Assembly: GCA_000149265.1 (NCBI GenBank)
Contig: CH003330.1
Span: forward strand, 63,442 to 127,441
Direction of reading: 5' to 3'
Source of the DNA: Ciona savignyi
Taxonomy: Eukaryota; Chordata; Ascidiacea; Phlebobranchia; Cionidae
Length of the DNA: 64,000 nucleotides
Shown: positions 40,201-50,945 of the stretch, one piece after another
How the letters are laid out: every line of letters starts with the position of its first letter
Position numbering within the stretch: position 1 is the first letter of the stretch
Notes under the pieces: model-generated
The model's database searches: none
The model's input: only the letters and a program-made list of their open reading frames with translations
What the model was told of the DNA's origin: nothing
Program-made: the position numbers and the translations under genes

Positions 40201-40636
40201 TTAAACGCACAAAAACAAAATAATAACAATAGTAAAATAAATTAAACTGTGAAGTTTAACAAGGAGACACCGAGAAAGACACTGAGAAATAAATTAAACT
40301 ACAGTGAAAATTTTGGAAAATAAACTACGGATAATATATTAAAATGATTCAGATAATATAGAGATTTCGAACGGATAAGCTATTTCTATAATGGAATGGG
40401 GGAAAATCCACATTGAAAAAGTTATTCACAGGAATTGAGAAATTTAAAGCACCACACATATTTTTTTGAAAAATACCACAATTTGTGTTTTTAATTTTTT
40501 TATCTCCGAATTTGACCAAGTCTTTCATCAACACAAAACATACCTGCAGTTGAGTTTTGAGCATTTGAAAACTTGGAGACCACCCTGTAGCCTTGTTTTG
40601 GGTGTTTTCTACACCCAGACCATCGTAGAGAGACAT
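34289..40636 (-). CDS. RBM17: Splicing factor 45 (RBM17/SPF45), 10 exons
   Basis: Exons in transcript order: 40636-40544, 40176-40066, 38872-38721, 38416-38283, 37902-37831, 37309-37249, 36692-36599, 36178-36032, 35044-34946 and 34468-34289. Phases agree and give 380 aa; human RBM17 is 401. The N-terminus MSLYDGLGVE matches human MSLYDDLGVE. EYDPLHPNDYD follows, then a G-patch (about 208-250: KIMAKYGFKEGLGLGK), the EKTSKRGGKII linker, and a C-terminal U2AF-homology motif (about 285-375) with NGRFFGGR, so the RXF peptide-binding motif is kept. In the family this domain binds SF3B1, SF1 and U2AF65 tryptophan motifs and affects 3' splice-site choice. The exon 4 donor (gag|gtttgg) is weak. Introns hold two hAT MITEs and SINE-A pieces. 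AATAAA at 34135-34140 (minus) is the likely poly(A) signal. Confidence 0.95.
34558..34735 (-). repeat. SINE-A fragment, reverse, in RBM17 intron 9
   Basis: Reversed blocks CACCGGGTTCCC and TGCAGTATGTTGTGTATAA match the SINE-A body. It sits opposite a forward fragment at 34822-34935 in the same 477-bp intron, making a potential stem. Confidence 0.5.
34822..34935 (+). repeat. SINE-A tail, forward, in RBM17 intron 9
   Basis: ACACTGCAAGAGTTCCGG, TGATCTGACGATTGCCCG and AACCCCCTTAGATTTTGCC are SINE-A tail blocks. It ends 11 bases from the exon 9 donor. Confidence 0.65.
35581..36001. mobile_element. hAT-type MITE, 421 bp, in RBM17 intron 8
   Basis: It starts CAGCGGTTCCCTAA and ends TTGGAAACCGCTG. 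The flanks GCCTATAC (35573-35580) and GCCTAGAC (36002-36009) are an 8-bp duplication with one change. It lies 30 bases from the exon 8 5' splice site (exon ends at 36032). Confidence 0.85.
37385..37690 (+). repeat. Diverged SINE-A in RBM17 intron 5
   Basis: GATAGTTAGTTGTGTACTTG, GGGTTAATGGGTTGAAC and CATACTGTAATAACTTCGG follow the SINE-A block order at high divergence. It ends with GGATAAAACAAATATC. Confidence 0.45.
39380..39957. mobile_element. hAT-type MITE (TAGGGCTGCGAA family), copy 2
   Basis: It starts TAGGGCTGCGAATTAACGG and ends TTTTTCGCAGCCCTA. TAGGATAC is duplicated at 39372-39379 and 39958-39965. The middle (about 39640-39800) has four imperfect ~40-bp tandem units containing AATCAAACAATCGACGTGTG. 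It is nearly identical to copy 3 at 63393, which points to recent spread. It lies in RBM17 intron 2. Confidence 0.92.
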
Positions 40637-41104
40637 GCTATTAGATCCAATGTACCCAATGCTATTAAATACTAGTTTAAATCCAACTGTCTGGAACAAT
40701 ACAGATCACGAAGTTCTTACAACACATGCAAAACAATTTGTTACGATTGCTGGCGATTTTAATATTTACTTTTAACTGAGGTTTCTGTGTAGATTTCGAA
40801 AATCGACAAGTATCGGCAATTTTAGGTTTCAGTGTAAGCGTAATGCGCAATTTGAATCATTTTCTTTAAAGAAATCTATAAAAGAAAAAATAAATTTACG
40901 CAATTAATTACCACGGCAATACGTCAACAATTTCAAATGGGTACACAGAAACGGATGCCTCTAAATACTACAGGATCACTTGAAGCGCGGTTTTCGGAAC
41001 GTAGGTTAATTAAAAGACAGCGTGGCATTGATTGCTTAAGTTAATGCTTTAAGTGAACCGACAGATGATTGGGCCATTTGTTAAAACGATCTGGACAAAT
41101 AAAC

Positions 41105-41337
41105 ATTTGTCCGGCCAGTTAGTCTGGGGGTTAAGTGCGTCGCCTTTCAATCGAACGGTTGCAGATGCGATACTGGTCGAAAGATAGTCGGTTGTTTCCT
41201 TTGGCAAGGCACTTTACGAAGATTGTCTGAACCCAGCGGATTAATGGGTTCTACCAAATTAAAGGAACGTGTCTATCACATACAATACACTGCAATAGCT
41301 CTGGTAACCCGACGGTGGGCGCGAGGTGATCTGACAA
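41105..41337 (+). repeat. SINE-A copy, forward, tail missing
   Basis: A well-preserved head (CAGTTAGTCTGGGGGTTAAG, CAATCGAACGGTTGCAGAT) and body (TTGGCAAGGCACTTTACG, GGGTTCTACCAAATTAAAGG, ACACTGCAATAGCTCTGG). It stops at GATCTGACAATACGG, so it is 3' truncated. Confidence 0.75.
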
Positions 41338-41589
41338 TACGGAGTCTATGAACCACGTTTTCAAAGTTAAAAAGGGGAACCGAAATACAACAGCACCTTA
41401 AACTGTTTATACCTTAAAAGCATACAAATAAAGAAATTAAAAATACATGTGTAACGCGCACGGAGACTCGTCTGTTCCCTTATTAAGGGTCCCATTTGGA
41501 AAAATGAGAAACATTGTTTTCGTCCGTTTTTCCCCTTTTCTCCTTTTTTTAAATGTTCGTAAATCTAACACGAAAATTATTTTTTAACT

Positions 41590-41915
41590 ACACATAAAAA
41601 AAGTTTGGTTTCATACTTATGAGACCCATGCGTTTATGCTTACAGAAACAAAACTATGGCAGTCCGGGTAAAACTTTCTGGATTGTTAAATAACATGGAC
41701 CTGACGTGCACATATCTGACCATAACATATATATTGTGTAATGAACATTAAGAACAAAATCAGATTGTTACCTCAGGGACCCATCCGTTTATATTTGCAG
41801 AAACAAACTACATACTCAAAAAAAAAACAAGTGTGGTTTGGGACCCTGCTCGCGTAAATATATAGCATACAAAATGTGTTTTACAAATAGTGGTGGTTAA
41901 ACACATGGTTGACAC
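41590..41915 (+). repeat. Dispersed repeat, unit also at about 48350-48540
   Basis: AAAGTTTGGTTTCATA, GACCCATGCGTTTATGC, AAACTACATACTC, then TGTGTTTTACAAATAGTG and TGGTTGACA occur in the same order at about 48350-48540, with internal length differences. The family was not recognised. No terminal repeats were seen. Confidence 0.5.
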
Positions 41916-42684
41916 TCTCTTATAGTCGTATTAAAATATGTTTAATAACACCTGTTTAAAAATAAGAACGAATTAAATTAGAAAACTCTGTCACGGTACA
42001 AACTTCTAGCAGATCACGTGGTTGTGTTATCTAAAATACCACTCCAATTTACCAATAGTCATGTGGCTTTCCAAAAAATTAAAGAGCGACTTCAGGCGAC
42101 AAGCTGATAAATTACCAAGATTTCAGTCTTATTCCCCATTCTCCTACAATGTTACAATTTTGGACCCTTCGTACTGTTTCACACAATAGCAATAATAACT
42201 GTTCTTATATATATATATATATTTTTTTTGGGGGGTGGGGGGATACAGCTTGTTCTTTTATAAAGATAACCGACGTCACGTGGTAATTTGTATAAATGGA
42301 TCTATATTTAGATATTTAGATATTTATTTAAATAACTAACTGTAAGTACAGTAGTGAAGTAACTGATGCTTGTATTATCGATCACAAATCACATAAAGGG
42401 TTCATTCTTACGTCAATAATGCTTACAGGTTAGATTTACGGGGAAAAATATTTTGTACATTTACAATGCCCGTGAAACGAACTATGAACTCATCACAACT
42501 TAATTCCTTTAACTTTTGACGTACAACAGTGTGTAAGCAGAATAACGCGGGAAGTTACATGACGTGTTTACAAGTTAGATATCAAACATAAACGAACTGA
42601 GTTTTATTCTGAGCGTTTACAGATTTAACATATACAGGTAGACGATTTGTAATTTTAAGTATTCTGCTTTGAAAAAAGTAAAAC

Positions 42685-44472
42685 ATGATTTTCCTCTTCG
42701 TGGTGATAAATATAATTTTCTCTGCGGAAGGTTTTACAAGTAAGTTATATAAGATATGCCTAATTACGGTAAATCATACTACGTCCTTTTGATTCATAGA
42801 TTAGTATTCATTTTTCATATTTAATTGAATTATTTCGCAGTTGGATTTGCGACCATAAAAGGATCAACTGACCTATTCTTATCATCCGAAACACTGAAAT
42901 CGAACATCAAAATCGACTACGACTCATGCTTTTCTTTTGTGCCTTACCACATCCAAGCTACCGCTCGCTCCTACAACCCGACTGGTCCAGAAACTTTCAG
43001 GGTCACTGTTGTGAAGATTAACTACTACCACTTCATAATTCAGTTGGAACGCACAGATCGCGACTCGGGTTGGAGAGGGGCTTTAAAAATCGACTGGGAG
43101 CTTTTTACGATTTCAGGTACATAATCTCCAAATATACATTGTGCATATTTCACATTAGCTTAATTTGTTCGTGTTTCGTGTTAACTGTTTGAGATATACG
43201 TATTGTTTGAATAGTTTAAGATATGTTAAATAGAAACATATAGAAAATCATTGTCCGAAATGTTCAGATAAAACAGTATAATGCGAAAAGTCACTGGTTA
43301 AAATTATTTACTGGTGAAGATAATCGGTATATATGACTACCTGTAAAATCCACCGAAATATATAGTTCGGATGGTAAAATACTGTAAGATGTGTGTATAC
43401 ATAATTTTGTCACTGCTTGACCAAAGAACTACTTTAGTTATCGTTAGTTAGACCTCTGTATTCTAAATGCTATTCATATTCTTAGCCGGTAACCCTAAAT
43501 GGCATTTATGCGCAATAGGACACTACATTGTTCATTCATATTAACCACCGGACCGTAAACAATGTATGTAACGTGTTAGGCGACTTTCGTAATTACATGT
43601 GGTGATTTTGAAATGCAAAATAATATGCATACAAAATGTAAGTCTATGTCACACTGGCCAGTGTAATCTGACCACCATCAGTTTACTTAAGTTTTTTCCT
43701 TACAGATTACATCACAGCAACTGCCACTCTTAAATATAGCGTCGACTTTGATTGGAATCTACTATTATCTTCAAACAATTCCAAAGTATCTCATGTTTAT
43801 AACCAAGGAACTTCTCCTGTGCCTGCCAACCAAAGTAACCCAAATCTTCAGCCTCGTCTTTCTAGTTCGAGGCAAAACGGTCACCGTTATCTAGTTTTCA
43901 ATAATGACCCATCTCCTAAGCTCATCGCGAATATTGATCTGAACCCAATTCCTGGACAAAACGACTTAATAACCGTGTTCATTGCTTACAGGATCGACAA
44001 TATACCCCATATTGCGCCGTATTCACTTATGAACGGTCTTTTTGGAAATGACAACAATGGCTGGGATAAGTTTGTCATGTTTCAAAAACAATCTAATGGA
44101 TCTTTGATTGTGAGTGGGGCAAATCCAGATAGAATTACAATAACTTCCTTTCCTGTAAATGCAAACCCAACAACCCTTGGTGTTTGGAATATCCTCAGCG
44201 TTCAATGGAATGTCGATGGTGGTGTTGATGCCAGTAGTGTTTGGTGCAATGGGAAATTACTTCAACGGTTCCAAGCCAGGACGTCTCCCTCAGATACAGT
44301 ATTCATGATCGGAAATATAAAAGTTGCTGAGCAACATCTTTCAATGTTGTCGATCGGTGAACTTATACTATTCAGGGGGATCGTGATCGCGGACGTGGTA
44401 ATGAAGGAATACCACCAGCACCTCGTTAATAAGTGGGGCGTAACTGCTGATCCAATTAGTGTTTACAACTAA
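42685..44472 (+). CDS. Secreted H-type-lectin-like plus laminin-G-like protein (3 exons)
   Basis: Exons: 42685-42739, 42841-43116 and 43706-44472 (TAA). Both junctions are phase 1; total 365 aa. Residues 1-17 are a signal peptide (MIFLFVVINIIFSAEGF) encoded by its own exon. Residues 19-110, one exon, resemble the H-type lectin fold known from Helix agglutinin and discoidin: a VTVVKINYYHFIIQL strand, then GWRGALKIDWEL near the end, like the family's F.v.l...GV.W motif. Residues 111-365, also one exon, look like a laminin-G/concanavalin-like sandwich, with FIAYRIDN, WNILSVQWN, GNIKV and a closing EYHQHLVNKWGV, the usual C-terminal helix of such domains. There is no transmembrane segment or GPI signal. 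It is probably a secreted sugar-binding protein; specificity cannot be read. The domain calls are by pattern and moderately sure. Confidence 0.6.
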
Positions 44473-44694
44473 ATTTTAAAGTTTTGGCTTTGATAGTCTT
44501 AACGAAAATAGATTTGAAAAATATAATCCGTTTTTAATTTAAGATTTGTGAACTGTAACTATATTAATAGATCGTAAACTAATTTTGTCTATGAAAGTAA
44601 AGATGTCCGTATATTACAACGTACTATAAAACTAGGGAGTGTAAACCAGAACCATTTGTAAAACACACTTAGACTGTATATACAATTATTGTAG

Positions 44695-44868
44695 AATGTG
44701 GCAGCGAAACTCGTTCGAACTTCTTTGATTTTTTAATGTTATAGAACTGACCCGATCACACGCTGCGTGATCATTAAGTTAGAATGTGGCAGTGAAACTT
44801 GTTTGAACCCTTTTCATTGATAATACTATAGGACTGACCGGATTACACGCTGCGTGATCATTTTGCGT
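44695..44868 (+). repeat. Two ~88-bp tandem units downstream of the H-lectin gene
   Basis: AGAATGTGGCAGCGAAACTCG...CACGCTGCGTGATCATT is followed at once by a second copy beginning AGAATGTGGCAGTGAAACTTG and ending with the same CACGCTGCGTGATCATT. It probably lies in the 3' UTR or just beyond. Confidence 0.7.
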
Positions 44869-45667
44869 CCATTAACCCTGCATGATCGACGACCGTATCG
44901 CATATATTTCTTTGCCCTATAGGGTATTTAAACTTGTTGTTCTCATTGTTGTATGTAGTCGCTTATCCTTGGTGTATATAGATGTTGTGTAGAACTGATT
45001 GTGTAATGTGTGTACGTAATCTCATGCAATAACCGGTTAATGTTTATTTTATAGTGATCAAACGAAACACTTTTAATCACCTGAAACCCAAATCTGTGAA
45101 ATTGTAAATAAAAGTGGTGTGTGTTAACCGAGGGAAGTTTACTGGCTGCAAACTGAGATCAGGTGCATTAGAGAAAGTGATCACTTATCGACAGCCGTCA
45201 GATCATAAGAATCCGTCGGAACGTGGCTACACCCGCAACATTTATACATATAACATATAGCTTATGCTTAACCGACAACTATACGCCAAATGCATATATA
45301 TGTATATAATAAACGTGTATGTTGTTGCTGCAAAAAAATGAGTGGCCCTTAGGGTTATCGAAGTTTGCTTAAAGTAGTATTGTTTCTGGTATTACAACTT
45401 TCTGGTAACTTTGATTTTAATTTTTTCTTATTCTTGTATTGGAGGTTATTGAAGGTAAATAAATTTAAGGGAAAACACGTCGGGTTATATAGAACGAAAT
45501 AAATGTTGCATATCAAGGTAAAAGATTATCACACACATGCGGGCATGATTACATTTGATTACAGGACACACATGATTACAGGGCACAAAATAACTGTCTG
45601 GAAACGTGCACGGATTACTACAGGGATAGAAATTAACGCATTTCCACAACAGAATCTTATCTTAGTT

Positions 45668-46184
45668 TGTAGCAAATTCGCGGCTTGTGTAATATTTGTT
45701 GCTGATTATATTAAGCTTTGTTAAATTGTTTTAGTAAGCCATAATTGCATTCTGCACAGCTTGCGCCTGTTCTAAAAACCCGTTCTCACTTCCTGTGCGT
45801 GTTAACGGGATATAATCCCCATGCCATACGTTTTGCAAGCTGATGTTTTGTGTATAAAGTTTTTGCATTAATTATTATCAGAAACGCGTTCTGAAATGCA
45901 GACAAGCACTGCCTGCTTGAAGATGATATCTTCAAATGTAGACAAGCACTGCCTGCTTGAGGATGATATCTTCAAGCATGTATAATGAACCAGTTTAACT
46001 GTATGAATTGTATTGTATCAGATTGCAATATATCAATAAAGAAGTTCTTTATGGAGTCCGGATTGCCATCTATTTTATTCATGGCTGAGGTATGTTAGTT
46101 GGGGGCAACCTCATGCCAGAATTAGTTCAAGCACCAGGCGCAAATCCAAGCCTTGACCTAAGCAAAATAAGGAAGACCCCCACA
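45668..46184 (+). repeat. 5' LTR
   Basis: Contains a 40-bp internal direct repeat (GACAAGCACTGCCTGCTTGA), each followed by a palindrome TTGAAGAT...ATCTTCAA, and an AATAAA in ATATATCAATAAAGAAG that can act as the element's poly(A) signal. Confidence 0.85.
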
Positions 46185-47004
46185 TTGATGAAGCCCGACG
46201 TGATGTTGAACTAGCGCAACCTTCCGATAGCTGCAGAATGCCGAAAGTGAAGATTGCAATGAAGAACGTACCGCCTTGTCACAAAGAAGCCGTGTGAGTG
46301 AAGAACGCACCGCTTGCGAAACATTCATGAACAATACAATTCAAGAAGAAAACGAAGTTTCCATTTCGTGCCCGAGATGCTATGGCCGTGTTATTTACGA
46401 AACCTGCGCGATCACCTGAGCCAACCTACATGCAAGTTCGCCGAGTTCGTGATGGCTTCGTTGTCTACGAGACGGAACTCTTGACTGTCATCGAGTTGTT
46501 CAGCATTTTGCTCAAGGATTGGTGAGAAATGTGAATAGGGTATACGATCACGACTAAAGCATTATTGATTATTACATGAGTATTGATTATCGTCTAGAGT
46601 GGCCTATTTTATATGAGTACTTTGTGTCTACTGGGTATGTTATTGCGTGTCGAGGATGCTCCACGCCGACTATTTTTTATACGAGCATGGTTTTTATGTC
46701 TATAGCGTAATTTGCGTCTGAATAATGCTTTGGTTTGATTTTTTGCCCTCTGCATGGACCACCAATGCTTTAGCTTAGCGAATAACCTGATAGTTATTTC
46801 ATAGGCCCTATACAAAAAACCTTGTTCAGTTTATTTTACAGATATTATCCACATTTCGCCATCGATGAGACCCGACCTATTCGATTTATTGAAAAATGAT
46901 TTTCGCGCCACCATTTGAAAGCCTCGAATTCCTACAAAATGTGTATAGATCCCATAGAGGATTAATAGTTTTCAAAATTTAAAATTTGGGGGGAAAGGAA
47001 GCTA

Positions 47005-47521
47005 TGTAGCAAATTCGCGGCTTGTGTAATATTTGTTGCTGATTATATTAAGCTTTGTTAAATTGTTTTAGTAAGCCATAATTGCATTCTGCACAGCTTG
47101 CGCCTGTTCTAAAAACCCGTTCTCACTTCCTGTGCGTGTTAACGGGATATAATCCCCATGCCATACGTTTTGCAAGCTGATGTTTTGTGTATAAAGTTTT
47201 TGCATTAATTATTATCAGAAACGCGTTCTGAAATGTAGACAAGCACTGCCTGCTTGAAGATGATATCTTCAAATGTAGACAAGCACTGCCTGCTTGAGGA
47301 TGATATCTTCAAGCATGTATAATGAACCAGTTTAACTGTATGAATTGTATTGTATCAGATTGCAATATATCAATAAAGAAGTTCTTTATGGAGTCCGGAT
47401 TGCCATCTATTTTATTCATGGCTGAGGTATGTTAGTTGGGGGAAACCTCATGCCAGAATTAGTTCAAGCACCAGGCGCAAATCCAAGCCTTGACCTAAGC
47501 AAAATAAGGAAGACCCCCACA
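47005..47521 (+). repeat. 3' LTR
   Basis: Same length and content as the 5' LTR. The differences seen are GAAATGTAGAC for GAAATGCAGAC and GGGGGAAACC for GGGGGCAACC. Confidence 0.85.
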
Positions 47522-47525
47522 AGTT

Positions 47526-49747
47526 TGCCACTAGTTATCCCAATCGGGTAACTCACAATACTTGTAATTCGCAGTTGCACAGTATTACGGTTTTAAGAGT
47601 AAAATTGTTTCATTTGATTATTATAAATTGATCAATAAAAATATAAAACAAAAGGTTACCTAGTTTATGTTGGCGAGAGCCGAAACGGAAAAAATGGGAC
47701 ACAAATTATTTTTGTCCGTTTTTTTTCGTTTTTTTTTATCAAACGCTTGACAGGCATGGCTTGTGTACCCGACATTTACCAAGGAGGGTAATGGAATCTT
47801 AATCAAACTTGAGGTTTTGTTGGACAACATATTCTAGATATGCAGAAACCGTAATTTTGGGTGATAAATCTAGAAGAATTCCGCAGGGACGTTAAAAACC
47901 AAAACGTTATTTTTTTCTAAAAATTTAGCTTTTTTGGTCATAGCGCTTAAACGCCTGCTCCAATTTGAATTAGATTTTGTGAAATGTAAGTGCATTAGCA
48001 ACTGCTTTACCACTTGGAAGAAAGAAAAAAATACCTAGGGATATACCCTAAAAATGAAGATTTATTCCTGAATCATGATTGTGACGGGCATGCCATATCG
48101 CACTGACATCTCCAACAAGAAGTCGTCAAATCGGTTTAAAACTTTAAGAATTGTTAGAAAACATGACCCACATATGTAAAAACAGAAACTTATAAAGTAA
48201 ATCCTAAGTAATTCCCCGAAGCTATGAAAAACTAAATTAGTCTAATTTTAGCTTCATTTCACTATACAGCGCTTGAAAATAAGTTTTAATTAAAAACATT
48301 TGTGGTAAAATATTCGTAAATATACCACGAATATCCCTTTTTAAACTACACATGGAAAAGAAGTTTGGTTTAATAATTCTGGGACCCATGCGTTTATGCA
48401 AACTACATACTCGGTGCGTTAATGCAAACTACATACTCTGTGTATAAAATACAAATTGTGGTTAGGGACTCTGTAGCATGAATATATGGCATACGACATG
48501 TGTTTTACAAATAGTGTTGGTTAACACGTGGTTGACATAGGTATATTTCACAAACGTAATTTTGCCGTTCTGTTTACAGTTTATTAACTATTTCATTTTT
48601 TAATATCGTCATTTTACGCTCTACAACCAATACAAGTAGCGTATATTAAAAAGGATCGACTTATTTTATATATTTGGTAATCTAATTTTAAACTAGAAAA
48701 TGTTGGTAGGGCATGAAACATTTGTTGTTGGGGTATGAGATATATTTAATTTTAGGAGAAATATTTTATTAAGATAGGATTGGATATTCATGTGTATCCA
48801 TGTGAGTGGGAAAACCAAGGGGGTTAACACACAGGCAATCCTCAGATTACCTCGCGCCCACCGTCGGGTTACCGGAGCTATTTCAGTGTGTTGTATATGA
48901 TAGACACGTTTTTTCAATATGGTAAAACCCTTTAAACCGTTGGTTAATGCAATTTCCGTAAAGTGCTTTGCCCAAGGACACAACCGACTAGCTGGCGACC
49001 GTTTTCGTACCTGCAACCTTTCAATTAAAAGGTGACGCACCTAACAGCCAGACTAACCGGGCGGACTTGTATACTCTTAGTGAACAAAACGACAAAATGT
49101 GTGCAATATGCCTTTACACAGCAACTGAGCAAACGATACATCCTTTGGGGGGAAATAAACATTTCCGATTTTATCCTACAAGATGAGATAGTGATTGACA
49201 CAACGTCTATTGCTGCAGTGCAAATTTTGCGGCATATTCAATGCCTTTCCTCATCGCGTAACCTCAACGCGTATTATGATAATTATATATTTACCACATG
49301 ATTTTCTTAGAGCTTTACTCTTTATAATCTTGATAAAAATAATTTGTTTTCAATTCATCGAAAATTATTATTGTAGTTTTGCTTTTTTCGTTGTTCCTTT
49401 GAAAATGGATAATAAGATTTAGTTAAGTAGCGAAAATGGGAGATAAATAAAAAAATATTGAGTACGGTCATTTTTTCTGACGTTCCTGTAAAGTTGTAAG
49501 TTTTGTTTTTAAAAATGTTCAAAATACAATAGAAATAAGAGTACACCACATACATATAATCAATTCACATTTACCACTTACTGACGGTCGTTGATTGCGG
49601 TCTAGCCCTCTGATCAAATTACCAGCGTCTCAATTGTATTTTCCCGGTAGCCATGGGCACTTATAGGAAGAGGCACCGACCAATACATAAAAGAGAAGAA
49701 AAAATGGCGTTTTATTATACGACAATCTAGTTGGAACACCAGTCACG
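47526..49747. other. Intergenic between LTR element and small peptide gene
   Basis: Non-coding and AT-rich. It holds the second copy of the 41.6-kb dispersed repeat (about 48350-48540) and a reverse SINE-A (48775-49065). No supported gene. Confidence 0.5.
48775..49065 (-). repeat. SINE-A full-length copy, reverse
   Basis: Complete reversed order: tail (GGATATTCATGTGTATCC, GGGAAAACCAAGGGGG), CCCACCGTCGGGTTACCGG, CAGTGTGTTGTATATGA, AGTGCTTTGCCCAAGGACAC, then the tRNA-like head ending CAGACTAACCGGGCGG. It is among the best kept copies, so useful as a family reference. Confidence 0.8.
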
Positions 49748-50344
49748 ATGGACCGCAAGATCTTGATTCTTCTTCTTTGCCTAGTTCTACTACAGACGGT
49801 TTCTGTACAAAGATGGCTTTTGTCGAGAAGACGTAAAATAAATGACCGAAGGCGCTTGAATACCATATGGAGGGAATCAGTAAGTCGGTGCTTTTTATTG
49901 CAAGCGGGATTGAAATTGCACGTTAAAATCATAACACAATTATTTTACAGGAAACTCAAGAAGGCGAAAATTCAAGGTAAATATTTATGTTTTGTGTACG
50001 TTAAAATAGTAATGCCTTTTCTTTGTGAAGCGGATTATGGGGGTGTTGCAGTATATCGTATATATAATTAAGGCGTTCATATAGGTTTTACTAAAACTTA
50101 TTAATTGACTGGTTTTAGGAATGTTCGCTAACTACCATTCTCATTGACAACCATATTACGGGAGTTCTTTTTAATTCTACAAATATTCGGCTGTCTAAGC
50201 TATCCAACAAGAGTTTAATGCTCGCATCTGTTATCATGCTTACTTCAAACTAGGGCCTTCCGGATTTTTTAACAGACTTGAAATATTGTTTTATGTCTTT
50301 ACTAAATTATAAATAAAATGTAACTATTTTCTTGCAGATATTAA
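49748..50344 (+). CDS. Small secreted, strongly basic peptide precursor (3 exons)
   Basis: Exon 1, 49748-49879, encodes a signal peptide (MDRKILILLLCLVLLQTVSV) and then a Trp/Arg-rich stretch RWLLSRRRKINDRRRLNTIW, net charge about +8. It ends at a perfect donor GTAAGT. Exon 2 is 49951-49976 and exon 3 starts at 50338. With these sites the end is the acidic ETQEGENSRY and stop 50342-50344, total 54 aa. A weaker donor after 49887 would instead read KLKKAKIQ and DIKEILNLQ to a stop at 50364-50366, total 64 aa. A TATA-like CATAAAAG (about 49685) and AATAAA (50436-50445) bracket the gene. Signal, basic core and acidic tail is the plan of ascidian antimicrobial-peptide precursors, but I do not recognise this sequence and activity is unknown. 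Confidence 0.55.
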
Positions 50345-50435
50345 AGAGATCTTGAACCTGCAGTAACAGGTCACTCGCAGTTGCGATATCTTTGTTATGA
50401 TTGAAAATGCCGATCTTCAATTGATATCGTTGCGA

Positions 50436-50445
50436 AATAAATAAA
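50436..50445 (+). terminator. Poly(A) signal of the small peptide gene
   Basis: Overlapping AATAAATAAA lies 70-90 bases after either proposed stop codon. Confidence 0.55.
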
Positions 50446-50814
50446 CATTAAATCATAGTAATCTTGTATGTTCGATAAGTGTTGAGTTTTGGAGGTTAGG
50501 AGTTGTAGTGTTTTCTGGTCAGTTGTTTCAAGCGAATCGTGTCATTGGTGCAGAAACGCGCCGTGCACACGTGATGAAAATATAAATCCCAGCGGGAAAT
50601 GATGTGCGAAACATCAATTTGCCATTAAAACTTCAAATTTTTGAAATGTATTTGTATGATTCTGTCACTAAATTTGTTTCTTTTTGCGATAAAACCCACA
50701 AAAGGAATGTTTACTTCAAGTTGAATTCTGACGAGATTCTTTACCAAATATACGGTATTCCCTTTGTTAACGGACTAAGTTTCGATCTTCGTCAATAAGA
50801 ACGGTTTTGTACAG

Positions 50815-50945
50815 AATCGGCATATGTAACGGTCGGGTTAACTATTTGGCCAAACGACCGTTTCAAAATGACTTATTTATTTATATATATTTTCTTCCGT
50901 GCTAAGGTTCGAACCCATGATGGGCTCGTCACCGAAACCATTTTA
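50815..50945 (-). repeat. SINE-B copy, reverse
   Basis: Reversed head TTAACTATTTGGCCAAACGA and reversed B-box GGTTCGAACCCATGATGGGC, separated by a T-rich spacer. Confidence 0.6.

Larger units (their letters stand above)
40637..42684. other. Intergenic: RBM17 5' flank to H-lectin/LamG gene
   Basis: RBM17 and the lectin gene diverge from this 2 kb. It contains a GGATGCCTCTAAATACTACAG repeat stub near 40955, a SINE-A (41105-41337), a dispersed repeat (41590-41915) and a TA-run followed by a G-run (about 42205-42242). No further gene is seen. Confidence 0.5.
45668..47521 (+). mobile_element. Young non-autonomous LTR retroelement
   Basis: Two direct repeats of exactly 517 bases (45668-46184 and 47005-47521) start TGTAGCAAATTCGCGG and end GACCCCCACA, the TG...CA form of LTRs. 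I saw only two differences between them. The target duplication AGTT flanks the whole (45664-45667 and 47522-47525). A purine tract, GGGGGGAAAGGAAG, directly precedes the right LTR, which fixes the plus orientation. The 820-bp interior has no long frame, so proteins must come from elsewhere. I could not find a standard TGG-starting primer-binding site after the left LTR. Confidence 0.88.

Noticed and set aside
42205..42242. TA-run plus G-run as a Z-DNA or replication element
   Set aside because: A plain simple-sequence run 440 bp before the H-lectin gene; nothing links it to a function.
45503..45724. 73-aa frame crossing into the LTR element
   Set aside because: It runs over the left LTR boundary at 45668 and has no start context or domain.
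46185..47004. Possible gag/pol remnant inside the LTR element
   Set aside because: Stops occur in all frames and no protease, RT or zinc-knuckle motif was seen; treated as non-coding interior.
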